From: Mytilus galloprovincialis
Taxonomy: Eukaryota; Mollusca; Bivalvia; Mytilida; Mytilidae
Direction: 5' to 3'
Length of the DNA: 64,000 nt
Assembly: GCF_965363235.1 (NCBI RefSeq)
Contig: NC_134840.1
Coordinates: forward strand, 58,646,793-58,710,792
This document shows positions 10,344 through 23,377 of this stretch, piece after piece. The notes beneath the pieces are model-generated. The model was not told the DNA's origin. It did not search any database and saw nothing but the letters and a program-made list of their open reading frames with translations. Each line of letters starts with the position of its first letter. Position 1 is the stretch's first letter. Position numbers and translations under genes: made by a program.

Positions 10344-13300
10344 GATTGATCCGAAACTTTTTTCCAATTTCCTCTACCTTCAATATTTTTTCCCCAATAT
10401 CCTATGAATGTCTCAATGTAGACCTTCTTATGACCTTTGCAGCAATTTCTTGTGTAGCTTAAATATTCCAACAAAATTAATATGATAAATTGTCATTTCT
10501 TATACATCATTCGAAAGAAACTTTATATTTAAAGTAGATAGGGGTCTTAGACTAACTTAAAATCCATAGTATTTTTTAATAATTTATCAAGATGTAGTTT
10601 ATATCATGCTTTTTCCCCAAAAAATTATTATAAAAGTATCGGTCACGGGCTTTTTTCGTGATACGGGTTGTTCAAAATTATCATATTTTGTATAGATTAT
10701 GAATGGACAATCTGTGATAAAAATAAAACTTCACAATAAAATTTTTAAAATAAAAGATAGCTCTAATAATATGCATTCAGATAAGAAAAAATGGGGTCAC
10801 CGGACTCGTTTTCTAGCGATACAATAAAATAGGTAAATTCAACATATTCTATTATAAAACTTGCTTTATTTGAGTTATCTTCCTTATATCTGAATTACTT
10901 CCTCTAATATGGCAAAGTTGAAAAAAAGTTAATCAAACACAAAAGTCACCTTTTTTGTTAAATACAACGGTTACCGTAAATATGATAAATCACAAACTTT
11001 GCTACATTAATACAAAAAGTTTAACACATGAATTACTAACTGCTCTCGACACTTACACATTTTTTAAAGTTCTAGACCAACTATTATCTGCTTTTTCAAA
11101 ATCAAAGATTTTTTTTTATCATTATGGAGGAAGACACCATATAGACACTTAAAAGAGGTTTAAAAACGTTCACCATCTTAAATCGCACAAACAGCACATG
11201 ATCGGTCAAGACTATTAATGAATTTGACAAATTTTGATTTACCGATATTAAATTTGTTAGACTATTTATGTAAACGAAGAAATTAAGTGATTCTATTTCA
11301 TGATAACACTTGTTTTTTTTCACAAATAGGGCCTACAGTTTTTATGAATTTCTAGAAAATGTTTAGAATTGAAATATAAGGGAGAGAAACTCAGATAATT
11401 CATTTTCATTAAGGATTGTATAGCTAATTGATTTACTTTGCTATTAAACAACTCAAATGATGATGAACCTATCTTACTTTTTAATTTCTTTAAAAAAAAC
11501 TTGTAAAAGCATTCTCATCTTTTTAAAATAATGTCATTTAGTTTTCTTTCTAAATACATCATAATGAATTTTCCTTGTTTAATCCTAATAAAACGTGTTA
11601 TTCATTCACGACCTTATACAATTCAGTAAATAGCACGATATAGACAACAAGTTTGTCAAGTTTTAACTTAATCAGGTTTTCCTCAGCAAACTCATGATAG
11701 TGGACAAATAATCTGAAAAATGGACTGCGGAACATAAATCTGCATCTACATGCACTCTCAAATCCATAGTCATTTTAGGACTTGATTGGGACATATTCAT
11801 TTTGAAATTTGAGAACTTACAGCAAAATGCCTGGAGTGTGTAAGTAAAGTTAATATATGTTTGGTTAGCTTGCTTCGAAAGAAAACATTCAGAAAGTATT
11901 CAAGGGAATGGCTTTCATTTACTTAAGTTTCCAAAATTTTGGAGCGACCGAATCCGGAGAGCTAGGAATCAATTTGGAGTGGCCTGCAGGACGCTGATTG
12001 TATCATACGTTAGATCCAAGCAAAAGCTTTGTATATATTTATCAAACCAGAGTATTGCCAGATCGTCCAATGTAAGTTAACTGTTGGATCGTGAAGGTGG
12101 TGGTTAATAAAGCACAAAGTTCATACGATCGGGAATTTAAAATATAAAAAGCATTTTAAGGCTGAAATAAATTACTTTTTGTTGCTTTTCCATAGATAAC
12201 TGTGTCGAACATACAAAACCTGATACCAGGATTTTTGGAAATAACTTTATATTCTAGTCTGGCAAGAACAGAATGAAAATATCTATTTTAACCAAAATAC
12301 GAACAAATTAATGTTTACAAAAGTGAAAATAAATGTTCGCGGGCATAAACATAATTGAGATTCGCAAGGCTGAAAATGATTATTCCGTCAGAAAAAAAGC
12401 CCCCTGAATCCCTCTTCTTACCAAGAATATCAAATGATCGCCGCCTGAGATCTAGGAATTCAACGGCGTACTACTCTATCATGTAGCCGACAATGATAAA
12501 ATATAAATGAACTTACTTTCCAATAGATTTTACATTGAAATAACTATCTGCTTATCCAAATTAACTAGATTTTCCCTCTAACTACTATATTCACAATATT
12601 TCCTTGTCGCTCTTTAGAAATGAACTTGGATCAAATTTCACAATCCGAATACATATTACGTCATTTGTTTAAATGGAAATGTGTTTCCCCAAAGTCATAC
12701 AAACCTACTTTCACTTTCAATACTGTAGTTATTTTTTTTCTTCCAAAATAACAATTGTGTTGTCCGAGAAACAGATCGTCTATTCTTTTGGTGTTCTAAA
12801 AAAAGTCACATAAAAGAGCTATTGTCGTGAACAATAATTACACATTGATGCAGAGAATCTACCTAATGCCTGAAGAAAACATCAAAAATAATTTTATTAA
12901 AATAGTCTGACTGACGGTGATGTTTTAAGTTAAGTTAAATCGACCTTTCATACACTCCTAGATAAAAAAAATAATCAGAACGCTAACATGTCCAAGACAT
13001 CATCTGTATAAGGAATGTAACCAATAACGTAAAAATGCATATCATAATACCGCAAATGGTTTAAATTCCTATTTCAGAAAAAAAGATGTTCATCGGATAG
13101 CAAACATTTGAAATACATACACCAATTTTTTAGAATAAAATTTACATTTTCCTTTATCTAATCCATTTGTAAAAAATATGTAAAATACAGCTATTGATTT
13201 CTGAAAATGATAACACAGAAATTTTCTGGTTTGAAGATCTGAACGTTTGTTAGTGGATATACTTGATATGTATGTATATAATTACTTGGGTGCGTACCAA

Positions 13301-14390
13301 GCCCATTTAAAGTCCAAATACTTGAAAAACAGAAAAACAAATTTTCTAAAAATCTGATCGTTCGATATCTTTACCTATATATAGTATTCATTTATCTGGA
13401 TTATTACTTGCTTGTTGATAGGGTATATATACATCGATAGTAATTAGTGCCAAAAAATGAATAGAAATTTTCAATGTTTGGCACGCTTTCAATATATAAG
13501 GAAGCTATTAATATCAATTATACGAGGCAACATTTTGGTAAAAAGTTAAAACAACACTATAATGTAGAGCGATAATATAACAAATGATAATCATTGTTCT
13601 CTGATGTGAAAAGGAGGAGAGCTGTACCTTATAATAGTTGAGCATAAAACTAATCTTAAATGCGTTTATGCAAACTAATTCATAAACAAATCAGTTTTTC
13701 TATTGGCTGTTACAGTTAGGGAGCAATTATTCAACTTCGAAAGGGGGTGGGGGGATTTTTTTTGTCCGAACAAGGATTTGTATAGTAATATACAAATCCT
13801 TGGTCCGAGTAATTTTTTATTTTTTCAACGCTTTCAATCAAAATAATATTTTTTTAAATATTTATGGGGGTAGCCTGGATTAAGAATGTTTTTTTTTGTC
13901 ATCTGCATCCTTTAATTAAAATATTCCATTGCAAGAACAATAAACAACAAGTGTCATAACTTTTATATATATATATATAAAAAGAATATATAATACTTAC
14001 ACTGTAAAACAGAACATATAATTACAAATAAAGCATCTTTTAAAACTAAATATATTATTTCATTTGTTTTCCAGCTGGAAATAACAGGAATACTGCACAT
14101 CCGCCCTTTTTTGATGATATTTTGCAGTGGAGGGATTCAAATCACTTTGGGAGATTTAAATTAAAAAAAAACACAATCTGGGGAACCATAAAAAGCTACA
14201 TACTTAAAAACGGTCAATTTGCTATTCATTTAATTTTTTTTTATAGTAAAACGTTTTGAAATTTCAGTTTATACTTATTCGCATCGATCATGGTAATATA
14301 CCTCGTGAGATAACCAAAACTGAATAACCAAGGCTTTTTCCTCAATAATTATATATCAATACATGTAAATAAACTCATCATAGTAAAGTA
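10344..14390. other. gene-free stretch upstream of gene A
   Basis: Presumably holds the promoter and 5' UTR of gene A near its left end, but no TATA box or other element could be identified with confidence. Open frames of 60-70 codons show no similarity. A low-complexity AT stretch (TATATATATATA) lies near 13965-13980. Confidence 0.4.
13717..13900 (+). repeat. partial MITE-like repeat with perfect short hairpin
   Basis: Starts TTAGGGAGCAATTATTCAAC, related to the terminus GGGAGCTACCATTTGA of the element at 24057-24338 and to a scrap at 25648-25680. Inside, CAAGGATTTGTATA and TATACAAATCCTTG (13771-13802) form a near-perfect 14-bp hairpin. Confidence 0.45.
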
Positions 14391-14570
14391 ACCAGGATTA
14401 AATTTTGTATTTACGCCAGACGCGCGTTACGTCTTCAAAAGACTTATCAGTATACCGCTCAAATCCAAAGAAAGTTAAAAAGGCCAAATAAAGTACAAAG
14501 GTGAAGAGCATAGAGGACCAAAACTCCCAAATATTTTGCCACATACAACTGAGGTTTCAATAAGTGATAT
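14391..14570 (-). repeat. decayed retrozyme-like fragment, minus strand
   Basis: The reverse complement reads CTGATAAGTCTTTTGAAGAC, then ACGCGCGTCTGGCGTAAAT and TTAATCCTGGTTAC, the hammerhead-bearing core of the element at 5684. It has core changes (CTGATAA, GTAA) that should abolish cleavage. Confidence 0.55.
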
Positions 14571-15229
14571 GGTTTAGGATGAGTTGTGGATAAAGATGCG
14601 TACCTGGATAAAGAAATGGCAATTCCATAATGATATGGAAAGAAAAAACAAACAGACCAAAATATAAAATAGGTACACAATGGCGTTATAAGGATCAGAT
14701 TCCTAGAAAGCGCCATTAATTATGATGTGTAGGAGGAAAATTTGATACACATTTGAACTATATAGTGTGCAGATATGCTGTAAAGATCGTCTAATCCTTT
14801 CGAAGTCAAACCTCAAAATCATTAACATGAAGAAGTGAAATAGAAGATCGAAAAAATGTAAAATTGTTCAGGTTAGTAAGGTTCTTTATGGTTTTCAAAA
14901 AACGTTGATGGTTCAGAGTAGTTGCAGATACAAAAGTGTCAGGACATGCGAACAGGCGGGTTTACTAATGAACAGACAAAATAACCTCCGCCCCTTAAAA
15001 GATACCTTTGGGTATATAAAAAAAGCACACATGCAATCATAAAATACACAACAAAGGAGACGAGAGAAAGAATTGTTCATTCAAGTTTGAGGAACGCATC
15101 TGCCTCGAGAATATAATGTCCTGTTGCTATTTCACTATCCATCAATTTAAGCCTGGTACCTTAATTGGATAACCATTACCATGTCGGTATGTTCTGTCGT
15201 AGTGTGTATTTCTCTATCAAGAATGTTGT

Positions 15230-15585
15230 TGCATTTAATATTTGTACTGTAGTCCTAACATGTAATGTTGTCATTTTAGTGTTATATTTAACATTGTCAT
15301 AAAAGTGGAGGTTTGGCTAGCCGCAAAACCAGGTTAAACTCACCTTTTTTTTAAATGTTCTGTACCAAGTCAGGAAAATGGGAGTTGTTATCTTATAGTT
15401 CGTTTCTGTTGGTGTTGCAGTTTCGTTTGGTTTTTTGTTTCACTTCAGTGTTTCTGCTGTTTTCCAGGTTTGCCTCTTAATTATAGTTGATGTGTTTCCC
15501 TCATTTTAAGTTTGTAACACTAATTTGTTTTCTCTCAATCGATTTACGACTTTCGAACAGCGGTATACTACTGTTGCCTTTATTT
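15230..15585 (+). repeat. dispersed mussel repeat, family B
   Basis: Shares the whole phrase order of the copy at 4530-4835, from ATGTAATGTTGTCATTTTAG through GGAGGTTTGGCTAG and CCAAGTCAGGAAAATGG to GAACAGCGGTATACTACTGT. Not coding. Confidence 0.6.
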
Positions 15586-15699
15586 AATCAGTATACCATG
15601 GGTGGTATCTTTATACAAGAGATCTCTTTTGTCGAATATATTGTCTTCATATGAATCTGTAAATATCTGCCGGGTAATTATCCATAAGGCTTCAACATA

Positions 15700-16580
15700 T
15701 CGAATATTCTGCTACAACCGAAAGTTTTTGACCGCATTTGGCACAACTTTTTGGAATTTTGGATCCTCAATGCTCTTCAATTTTATACTTGTTTGGCTTT
15801 ATAAATATTTTGATATGAGCGTCACTGATTATTCTTATGTAGACTAAACTCGCGTCTGGCGTACTAAATTATAATCCTGGTACCTTTGATAACTATTTTA
15901 ACCACTGGGTCTATGCCACTGCTGGTGGACGTTTCGTTCCCGAGGGTATCACCAGCTCAGTAGCAAACACTTCGGTGTTGACATGAATATCAATATCAAT
16001 GCTCTTCAACTTTGTATTTGTTTGGCTTTATAAATATTTTGATATGAACGTCACTGATGAGCTTTATGTAGACGAAACTCGCGTCTTGCGTACTAAACAA
16101 GTGAAACTGAGCTTCTGCTCACTGATGATACCCCCGTCCAAATGTGTTCGGTAAACAGGAAGTTGTCGAGTGATGAATCTGAAAACGCATCACACGGTAT
16201 AGCTGACTTATATCAAGTCTGAAACCAAATATCAGAAATCCTGGTAGTGCAGTTCCTGAGAAAAATGCGACGAAAAAATTTCGACTTGGCTATCAGGTGT
16301 AAAAATGATACAAGTGTTCGGTAAACAGGAAGTTGTCGAGTGATGAATCTGAAAACGCATCACACAGTATAGCTGACTTATATCAAGCCTGAAACCAAAT
16401 TTCAGAAATCCTGGTAGTGTAGTTCCTGAGAAAAATGTGACGAAAAATATTCATGGGACGGACGGACTGACTGACAGACTGACGGAAGGACAGACAGAGG
16501 TAAAACAGTATACCCCCCTTTTTTTCAAAGCGGGGGGTATAATTATAATCCTGGTACCTTCGATAAGTATTTTGACAAGT
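15700..16580 (+). repeat. retrozyme-like element, decayed and interrupted
   Basis: Two hammerhead remnants, 15819-15868 (core CTGATTA, TAAAC in place of GAAAC) and 16048-16091 (core CTGATGA intact, stem II weakened), lie 229 bp apart, so the unit has lost sequence relative to the 355-bp unit. The trailer TTATAATCCTGGTAC of the second copy is displaced to 16543 by an insertion at 16098-16542. Confidence 0.6.
16098..16542 (+). mobile_element. pearl/Helentron-like non-autonomous element inserted in a retrozyme copy
   Basis: Left end has GATGATACCCCCGTCC. The core is a 170-bp direct repeat (16144 and about 16314, both starting GTGTTCGGTAAACAGG). A GACGGACGGACTGACTGACA tetranucleotide tract follows near 16456-16495, and the right end is a C-run/G-run hairpin, TACCCCCC...GGGGGGTATA. 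Left end, tandem core, ACGG/ACTG tract and right end is the plan of bivalve pearl elements (Helentron-related). It splits the retrozyme between CTAAA and TTATAATCC. Confidence 0.6.
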
Positions 16581-19500
16581 TCCTAATCGACCCTAGACGA
16601 TGTTGGTGAGATTCTGAGTTTTCTCTACAATAATCCATATATTAAGCTCTGTTAAATATCAGTTGTAACCTTTCAACATGTTTTGAAGTTTTGTTAGTAA
16701 ATATTTGACTGCTGGTAGCTCTCCTAGATTATAGCAATGGAGAAGACAGTTTTAATCAGTCTTCTTGTTTTTAGCCTTATGTTGTAATTGTAGAGATGAT
16801 TTTAATGGATTGCACCAAAGTTTTTTCTGAACCTTCTAGTTTTATAAATATCGCCTAGTCTTAGTTTTCCACGTGTTCAAGTTTGGAAGTGCGCACACAA
16901 TACGTACCAATATTTATGGAGTTTCCATTTACAATGTTTACAAACAAAAAGAAAACTACAGGGCTCTAATATTCTCAAGGCGAGCCCTAAATTTTCTAAT
17001 AAATTATGCGTGTGCACGATCTTATTTATAAGCCTCTCTTGTTTCAAATTAGGTACCAGACTTTTTCCTGGAAAGTCGTACCTAGAGTAGGGAATAACAT
17101 GTGGCTCACACCTGAAATGGTATCAGCTATTCATATTTCATGTGAAGGTCAAGGTTTTTGAAAAGGGGAAGAAAACACGCCAATGGTCGAGGAGATACTT
17201 GTAAAATATTTTTATATAAAATTGTACTTCATCAGCTATGATTGCTATGTGCTTTGTCTGTATGCCTTTCTGTGATTCTTTGTTAACAGTATTGATTGTT
17301 TTTATAGTGATTAAGATTGTGACTATAACACAATGTGAACTGCTGTATCCATATTTTTTTAATTAATTTTTTTTACCTATTATGTCTGCTTGTTATGTTC
17401 ACACATCGTTGTCAATAAAATGGAATTTAAAGCTACTGATATACAAGTGAGAGGTTTAGCTAGCTATAAAACCAGGTTTAATCCATCAATTTCTAAATAA
17501 GAAAAATGCCTGTACCAAGTCAGGAATATAACATTGTTATCCATTCCGATTCGTTTGATGTGTTTTGAGCTTTTTATTTTGTCTTTTGATTACGGACTTG
17601 TCGTTTTTAATTTTCCTCGGAGTTCGGTATTTTACTTTTTCCTTCAAACAAAGTTGGCCTTATTAGATCGTAGTTTAGGCTTTTACAAGCTTTGGTTTCT
17701 ACCTAACCTGATGAATGCATTCCATAAAGTTGTCAAGTTCATTGCAATGATGTCAATACGTTAATCATGATGCTTGCGAATACACCATAGAGGGCACCTG
17801 TTGCGGGATATTCAAGATACGTTCAGGTTTGTCTCCAGCTGACTCAATAGTTATTCATGCAACATGTTTTTGTCATTTTAAAATAACCACTGAATCAGTA
17901 CAGTTCACTGTGCATAATGATATAGCAGCCCAGTAATCATGGCCTTAAACACTTGTTTCACATAAATAGTACGTTTATAAAGAATATTACTTGACAGAAA
18001 AGGATGTATCTCCCGCAGCTAGTATGACCTTCGAAACATAAAACTATTCTTTCTGTTCCATTTGTTTGATCTTTTGATTTGGTCATTGTTAAATGACTTT
18101 CCATTTTGAATTTTTCCTTGGAGTTCGATATTTTTTTGTTATTTTACTTCAAACATGCCATGAGCAATGCTGATGTTGGTATTTATTATTTTAGGGAGAT
18201 ATTTTTGATTGTGAACAATGAAAGTAGTATTATTCTTATATATTGAAATACATGTCATTAGCATATCATGTAACCATGATAACCCTCCTATAATATTCGT
18301 TGAAGACTTTCAGTCAGTATTAAAGCAGTTTAAAAGATGAGGTTTTTTTTGGAATGACATACATACATAAAACACAAAGTGTGATCAACATTTTAATATG
18401 AATATAAGAGTAATAGTTATACTAGATTAACATAAACATCTGTTCAACAGAGGATTGATCAATAATGGTGGATTTCAAGTTGTTAAAAATTACACAAAAA
18501 AAAAATGACTTTTAACATTCAAATATAGTAAAATCTCAGGAAATAGAAAATTGGTAAATGACCTTAAATGTCAACTTGTTCTTTTTGATAAAAGTGTCAA
18601 ACTGGTATAAAAATAGTTTCTTACAAAAAAAAATGTTTAACAAATTTCTGTGCATCAGTAGTTAAGAAGACACAATCAGACATTTTATATCCAATGTAAC
18701 ATATTTCTATCTCCCTCTCCTATATTATTTCCTTTTGTTTTACATAGCGTTTTAAATTTCGAACACATCAGTTTTTCATTCAATATAATACTTTTAAGAC
18801 TTCTTCTTGTCCTCAGTTCCAATTTTACCATATTCAATGCATTTGCTTTCCATGTCTTTTTCACCAAATCATTATTTTACACTTGATGCATCATTCCTTT
18901 TTTTCAATTTCAACATCATGAACATATATCACTTTAAAAAATCTAACACCTGCCTTGCAGACACATTTAATTGTAATTGTTCAAGAATCTTGTTTCACTC
19001 CTTCATTTTGTTTTCTATCTTTGTATACATTTGATTGTGCTTTGAATCCTCCATGACATACATTTTTCTGTATGCTAGTCTACATAATGTTGTATCAAGT
19101 TATTATTTTTATTTTCAGAAATTTATTTACAAATAATGTACATAAATACACAAGTATATAATATGTATACTTTGTAAAATTGAGAAACTGTTACTAAATA
19201 TCAGCGATTGGATTTTTCTAATATTACAGTAAATTTTCTTTCACCTTCCTCCTCTCAGTTTACAAATGTTCACTGATCATTTTTCCACAGAATAGGCAGC
19301 TTTTTCACACTTGTTATAGTGTTTATCTCCAGTGTTAGAGCCCTTTATATTTTCGATCAAAGGAAGGCACTGAAGAGCATTTATTTTTGAAATCACATGG
19401 ACATCACAATTTTTACTATTATATGATATTGTACTGAACAGTTCAATGAAAAATGCCGTTTTCTCCAATGAATTTATGTTCATTGCACACATTTTTTTAG

Positions 19501-20176
19501 TAATAAAGCATGATTTTCAATTCCTACTTCTAAAGCACATTATCTTCTTTAGGGTTATCATGACCTTTTTTCGCAGCACTTTTGTTTTACTACAGCTAGC
19601 AATTGGATGCCTTTCAAAATATATATCTTAAATATAATTCGTTGATATTTTTTCACATACAGGTTCTTTGCATGAGAACAAGTATATACACACAGTTTTT
19701 TTGTTATAACATAAACATATTTTTTCTTAGTTATAATTATAATGTTGAAATAGCTCTTTTTCTGTCCTGCATTTTTTGGAAGGTCATTATTGTTGTTAGA
19801 TCAGAAAAAAGTTGATCTCCACAAATTTACTTCAAAATCAAACTTTTCTCAATTCAGAATTCATTCCAAACAGCAGATAATGTTGATGATGACAAGATAA
19901 ACAAATGAAATATTTCAAACCTAATATTATACCTTTGGCAATGTTTTGTAATACTGTTCTGGTAATTTCTTAATGCTATAATATACTTTCATATTCATTA
20001 AGTACATTTAAAAAAATACTTTCCTGTTTTGGGTTCAAAACATAAAAATCCTGTATACATGTATCCTTTCTTTGTAGAAGGTATTACCATTTGTTCCAAT
20101 GTCACATTATTCTAGGATTTCTCATTTACTTCTTTCAATTATTTAAGAATTTTGCTTTAAATTCTTCTTCAATAAA
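16581..20176. other. gene-free stretch, probably including the 3' UTR of gene B
   Basis: AT-rich. Contains partial family B copies at about 17440-17650 (CCAAGTCAGGAATATAACA, TTCGTTTGATGTGTTTTGAG) and 18055-18140. Small open frames on both strands lack recognisable domains. The 3' UTR of the minus-strand gene ending at 20177 should extend into this region, but I could not fix a poly(A) signal. Confidence 0.4.
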
Positions 20177-20276
20177 CTATGGTTTATTGGGCTCTTCTAA
20201 CATTGCTCTTTTTAGTTTGACAATAGCTGCACTTCCAGAATAGCAGCCTGATAGTTTGTTAAAATCAACTGTAAAG
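20177..20276 (-). CDS. gene B coding exon 2 (end of WWE-like domain)
   Basis: One base completes the Tyr codon, then 32 codons encode FTVDFNKLSGCYSGSAAIVK, a basic stretch and a short end, with stop TAG at 20177-20179. This exon is too small for most gene finders. It is supported by its acceptor, the matching phase and clear similarity to gene A exon 2. Confidence 0.78.
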
Positions 20277-23200
20277 CTGAAACATAATAAAAATGGTTAT
20301 CAGTAAAACTTTCAACAACAACAAAGTGTCTATCATGCTCATACACTATTGCTATGTATGTCAAGCTCTTAACCAAGTGTTTATCATTTCTTTACCTGAG
20401 TTTAGATACATTTAAAATAGACAACCAAAGGAAGATACCACCAATACTCTTCAATAGAGGACTAATTAAAGACGCTGATGGGGGATATTTTGTCATTCAC
20501 ATATTTTGCAATCTGATAATTGAAATGCCAATCAAATTTACATCTAATATTCTTAAACCAGAATTTAGGTTTAATATTTTTATTTTGGAATGTATCCTGT
20601 ATTGCTTATTGTACCTTTTCTTGAAGTTGATGATTTCTTGCTAATGTTGAAACATTTTAGTGACCTGTCTTTTATGAATCGTTTGATTAATTGTAGTTTG
20701 CTTTGTGTCCTGTCGTGCCTGTGGCAAATTACACCATAGGAAAATTTCTTGCTTCTCTTTATATAGTAAATAAATATAATCTTATAAGGAAGAGAGTTGA
20801 GCAATATTGAATTGCACTGACCAGTCACAAGGATGAACTATAGCCAAAAAAATCATACTATGTACTGCACAAAAGATTGCTAAATCAGTACATGTAAAAA
20901 GATTGCTGATATGTAGCTTATTACTACTTTCATTACTCCCCCCCCCCTGAAACATATTTTATACAAAATGACTTACTATTTTCCATCAACTAGCACTGTT
21001 GCTGTTTTTGCTGCCAGAAAGTTTTGATATCTAGTTTCCAAATCTTGGATGGTATTCTGTGAAATTTCTGTCCATTTATTGTTGTCAGCAATAGACCAGC
21101 ATGGAATCTGATTAGTTGCATTATCATCATTATCTGGTACCTGATTGGTTGTAGTCTCACCCTTTAATGATACCTGATTGGTCGTGGCCTCATTCTTTCT
21201 TTGTACCTTATTGGTTGTTATCTCATTATTTAAAACTGCAGAAGATTTTGAATTTTTCTTAGGATAAGATTGTTTTCCTGCAGGAGTAGCACCATCCTTT
21301 TCTAATTTCAATGCTGTATCCTCTATCAAATCTTTTGCTGCCATACACACATTTCTCTTCTCATCTATACTTGTTTCCTGTGAGTTGGTCTCACTTGATA
21401 TTGAACTCAGGCTTGTATCCATTACTTTCTGAATTTTGACTGAAATAACATCATCACCACCAACTTGTACCTTTCTTTTCAGCCTTTCTTTCGTATGGTC
21501 AGGTTTTTCATCATCCATCCCCAATTGATTTGACGAGCACTTTCTTCCAGTCTTTACAAGTTCATCTTTAAAATCATTTAATGACCATTTCAATAATGCT
21601 AAAACTCTGGTCAATCCATCAACTAAAACTCTTGGATCTAAACCATATTTGCAAAGGATTTCATACACATTTCCCTGTAGTAAACTATGATTTCGACGAC
21701 ATGAGGACCATATATTACAGCGACCTTCAACAAAACTGCGACAAATATGAAGGAATGGACATTTTTGCTGCTGTTGTTGATTTCCTACTTTCTCTTTAGT
21801 CCTACACCCTTTTAAACTGTTGTAGAAATGACATATGATAGGGACAGTCACCCTGCATCTGTTTGCATCATGTTGGAGTAAAAGACACAAGTTTGGTAAT
21901 TCTACTCTATGAAGGTAAAACTTTTGTTGTACCTCTATATTGTGATCATCACTCAAGTTGTGGCCAAATTTACATTTCATCATGTCACAAGAACTCAGAA
22001 CATAGAATTTACAAATATGAAGTGCATCACAGTCACCCTGGCAAGATTTTGGATGATTTGAATGAGCCTGGCACAGTTTCACATCTGATTTTGCACGAAC
22101 TAATTCAGTTCCCTCAGTGCTCAATCCACCCTCTTCATTATTTGCAATTTCCATATCAAATTCAAACACTTTTGGGTATTTCTGTAAAAAAGGTTTCAAA
22201 ACTTTATCATCTTTAAATCGATGCTTGACAGTACTTACAAATTCTTTTTCTAAACCTGCTACTGTATATTCTCCACCGTTTTTTAGCAGTAAATTCAGTA
22301 AATCGGATATTAAATCTTCAACTGCCTCTTTTCCTAACAACTCTGGTTTAATTACAGGCAAATTTTTCAGTTCTTCCGCAAAATCTGGATCTTTAACTGA
22401 CTCTTCTTCTTTACTTTCAGAGTCAACATCTGTAGGTTTATTTTTCAAGAATTCTATAGCCATTTTGATACCAGATTCATTTGTTGGCCAATCATAACTA
22501 CTTTGGTTTGATTGAGAGCTTACAACACTTTCTTCTAAAGGTTTATAAGTATCAGTTCTCTCATTTTTATCTTCAGATTTTTTATTCCAGTTTCTCTCTT
22601 TGTATCTTTCTTGTTTTGGATTACTGAAATGGAGGTTCTCATATCCTGCTCTTTTAAAATTCCTTCTTCTATCTCTAGCATCATGAACTCTTGCCTCATT
22701 ATAAAACTGACGTTCATTGTCAAGTGTTTCTCGGTTATGATAATCATGTAAATCCCTTCGATCATAATCATTGCGATGCTGAAATTCAAAGTTATCTCCC
22801 ATATCATAACTCCTGGCATCATATGGGTCTCTTAAATCTTTATTATAACTTCTATTTTCATAAGTATCATTGTCTTGGCTATAACTGCCTCTATTACCTT
22901 CAGCAAAGTTAATGTCTCTGTCTCTACGTTCATTTATATTGTCTCTCTCATAAAACCGATCATATTCTTTGTCAGCAAATTCAGCATTATCTCTACTGTA
23001 ACGATCCCTATCTAAATATTCAAATGTATCACTAGCATGCCTTTCCCTACCTACAAAACTATAATCATCTCTATCATAACATTGCTCCAGACTTCCTGTA
23101 TTTTTCTCAAAATTCCTGTGACAATAGCTACTTGTTTCATCTGACGTTTCATATGGTTTTGATCGTTGGGAATTTCTAAAATGACTTTTATCAAATATTT

Positions 23201-23354
23201 CTTGTGTATCCTTAAACCCTACATGTATATCATCAGTATTCCATCCTGGCCTATCTCTCTGAGATTCTCTAGTCTTTGCCCTGCCACGTCCTCTGAAACT
23301 GTTGCCGCCAAACTTACTACGAGCACGCCCTCTGCCTCTCTGGTAGGGTCTCAT
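20177..23354 (-). CDS. ZAP/PARP12-like CCCH zinc-finger protein with WWE-like domain, no PARP domain (gene B)
   Basis: Exons 23354-20977 and 20276-20177 join in phase 2 (TA+C gives Tyr) to make 825 residues. Residues 1-30 are RG-rich (RGRGRARSKFGG), and 100-260 are an Arg/Asp/Tyr-rich disordered region. A winged-helix-like segment is at 342-400 (LLNLLLKNGGEYTVAGLE, YPKVFEF). ZAP-type CCCH fingers are at about 428-556 (CDALHICKFYVLSSC, ICRSFVEGRC...CRRNH), and four degenerate TTNQV-type repeats at about 712-749. A WWE-like domain runs from CWSIADNNKW (752) to VKLKR at the end. The start ATG has a good context (ACCATGA) just after a likely 5' UTR splice acceptor. It shares fold order and intron phase with gene A and differs in the tail. 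The family senses viral or foreign RNA in vertebrates; the role here is inferred. Confidence 0.85.
20277..20976 (-). other. intron of gene B
   Basis: A 700-bp GT-AG intron with donor GTAAGT at 20976 and acceptor TTTCAG at 20277-20282. A poly(C) run lies at 20937-20947. It sits at the same codon phase and the same domain position as the 674-bp intron of gene A. Confidence 0.78.
20977..23354 (-). CDS. gene B coding exon 1
   Basis: Open for 792 codons. Ends GGAAAATA|GTAAGT, a strong donor in phase 2; reading through gives an immediate stop. Antisense open frames inside it are shadows of this exon. Confidence 0.86.
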
Positions 23355-23377
23355 GGTTACTTGACTTGTCTTTTAAT

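Noticed and set aside
10344-10367. TTG start for gene A eight codons upstream
   Set aside because: Nuclear animal genes very rarely start at TTG. The in-frame ATG at 10343 is preferred, although an upstream exon remains possible.
21581-22912. Open frames on the plus strand and in other minus frames within gene B
   Set aside because: They are shadows of the 792-codon exon, which has clear domain similarity and splice signals.
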